The notes beneath the pieces were generated by a model, which searched no databases, was not told the DNA's origin, and saw nothing but the letters and a program-made list of their open reading frames with translations. The position numbers were made by a program, and so were the translations under genes. Of a DNA stretch of 64,000 nucleotides, positions 63,186 to 64,000 are shown piece after piece; position 1 is the stretch's first letter; each line of letters begins with the position of its first letter. Origin of the DNA: Pleomorphomonas sp. PLEO (GTDB taxonomy: Bacteria; Pseudomonadota; Alphaproteobacteria; Rhizobiales; Pleomorphomonadaceae); assembly GCF_041320595.1 (NCBI RefSeq), contig NZ_CP166625.1:1995501-2059500 (forward strand). Reading direction: 5' to 3'.

Positions 63186-64000
63186 ATGCCCCGCGATCTC
63201 GTGGCCGGTATCGACTCTTCGACCCAGTCCTGCACCGTCGTTCTGAGACGGCTCGACGATGGCGCCGTGGTCGGCGAGGCCCGCAAACCGCATCCGCCGA
63301 CGACGCCGCCGCGTAGCGAGCAGGCGCCCGAGGCCTGGTGGCAGGCGCTTCGGGCCGCCTTCGCCGACCTCGCCGATTTCCTGCCGGCCATCGCCGCCGT
63401 GTCGGTGGGCGGCCAGGGCCACGGCCTCGTCCTGCTCGACGAGAACGCTGTCGCCCTGCGCGACGCCAAGCTGTGGAACGACACCGAGGCGGCGCCCGAT
63501 GCCGCGCGGCTGCGCGACAGGTTGGCGCCGAAGGCCTGGGCCGACCGCACCGGCTCGATCCCGGCGCCGGCGCTGACCGTCAGCAAACTTGCCTGGACCG
63601 AGCGCGTCCATCCCGGTCTCGTCGCCAGGGCGCGGCATATCATGCTGCCGTCCGACTATATTCTGTTCCGCCTCACGGGACGCGCCGCCACCGAGCGGGG
63701 CGTTTCCTCGGGCACCGGCTATTTCGATCCGTTCCGCAATGCCTGGGACTTCGAGCTGGCCGATACCGCCGTCCCCGGCATCGACTGGCAGCGCGTGTTG
63801 CCGGACATCGTCGGTTCCAGTGAGATTTCCGGCCCGGTCGCGGCCTGCGCGGGTATCGACGGGCTGGTCGGGGCCGTCGCCGCCGCCGGTTCGGGCGACA
63901 ACCAGACCGCCGCCTTGGGCATGGGCATCAAGGAGGGCGACCTCGTCATCTCCTTGGGCACCAGCGGCACCATTTACGGCCGCACGCCGATGGCCATCAA
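63186..64000 (+). CDS. FGGY-family kinase, xylulokinase-like (3' end outside window)
   Basis: At least 271 residues. The FGGY N-domain begins VAGIDSSTQSCTVVLR, with VSVGGQGHGLVLLD, the Asp in AKLWNDTEA, LPSDYILFRLTGRAATERGV and the SLGTSGTIYGR block of the second domain near the window end. Closest in pattern to xylulokinase. Ten bases follow the SIS gene stop, so one operon. It is the second FGGY kinase of the window and differs clearly from the one at 9.2-10.6 kb. Confidence 0.87.
   Translation, partial: MPRDLVAGIDSSTQSCTVVLRRLDDGAVVGEARKPHPPTTPPRSEQAPEAWWQALRAAFADLADFLPAIAAVSVGGQGHGLVLLDENAVALRDAKLWNDTEAAPDAARLRDRLAPKAWADRTGSIPAPALTVSKLAWTERVHPGLVARARHIMLPSDYILFRLTGRAATERGVSSGTGYFDPFRNAWDFELADTAVPGIDWQRVLPDIVGSSEISGPVAACAGIDGLVGAVAAAGSGDNQTAALGMGIKEGDLVISLGTSGTIYGRTPMAI

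Overview
The window looks like a chromosomal segment of a GC-rich alphaproteobacterium, most likely of the order Hyphomicrobiales (Rhizobiales). This rests on GC-rich codon use, many carbohydrate ABC importers, and families typical of that order (DUF2892, DUF3309, DUF4267, DUF898 with M48, LplT-Aas fusion). A genus such as Pleomorphomonas is only a guess. No rRNA, tRNA or CRISPR array was seen.

Layout. 1-1.4 kb: end of a subtilase gene overlapping an astacin-like metallopeptidase gene. 1.4-5.5 kb: insertion-sequence remnants, an AldB/ExaC-type aldehyde dehydrogenase, and a complete IS5-family element whose CTAG target duplication contains the dehydrogenase stop codon. 5.7-6.8 kb: DUF4267 membrane protein and divergent TetR regulator sharing palindromic operators. 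7.2-17 kb: one long minus-strand catabolic locus (RpiR regulator, split transketolase, solute-binding protein, two permeases, xylulokinase-type kinase, MsmX/UgpC-type ATPase, tagatose/psicose epimerase-like protein), most simply read as uptake of a pentulose, pentitol or rare ketose, phosphorylation, and entry into the pentose phosphate pathway. 18.2-20.6 kb: membrane GGDEF-EAL protein. 21.4-25 kb: full-length transketolase divergent from a ROK regulator. 25-26.8 kb: hipBA toxin-antitoxin with four evenly phased operators. 27-31 kb: ribose-type ABC importer. 31.4-34.9 kb: LysE exporter, MFS exporter with divergent TetR regulator, HEAT-repeat protein. 35-38.9 kb: DUF2892, hypothetical secreted protein, M48 peptidase with DUF898 protein. 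39.5-42.3 kb: two adjacent genes built from three copies of one unrecognised membrane module. 42.4-45.6 kb: DUF134 and NifX-like pair, small proteins, ccdAB. 45.9-49.7 kb: orphan T7-like phage tail and internal-virion cassette. 49.7-57.2 kb: NAD-dependent epimerase with a frameshifted MarR regulator, chemoreceptor, class II Fic protein, phosphatase-like protein, TetR regulator. 57.4-60.8 kb: LplT-PlsC-acyl-ACP synthetase fusion. 61.5-64 kb: a second sugar locus (SorC regulator, SIS isomerase, truncated xylulokinase) with matching operators before both transcription units.

At least three dispersed palindromic repeat families punctuate the intergenic regions. They are called R1 (about 140 bp with paired arms), R2 (about 100 bp, ending near GCTCTAG) and R3 (inverted pairs of a CTCTGC-cttc-GCAGAG hairpin, often in arrays). 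One R2 copy lies inside the hipBA operon and carries the likely hipA ribosome binding site.
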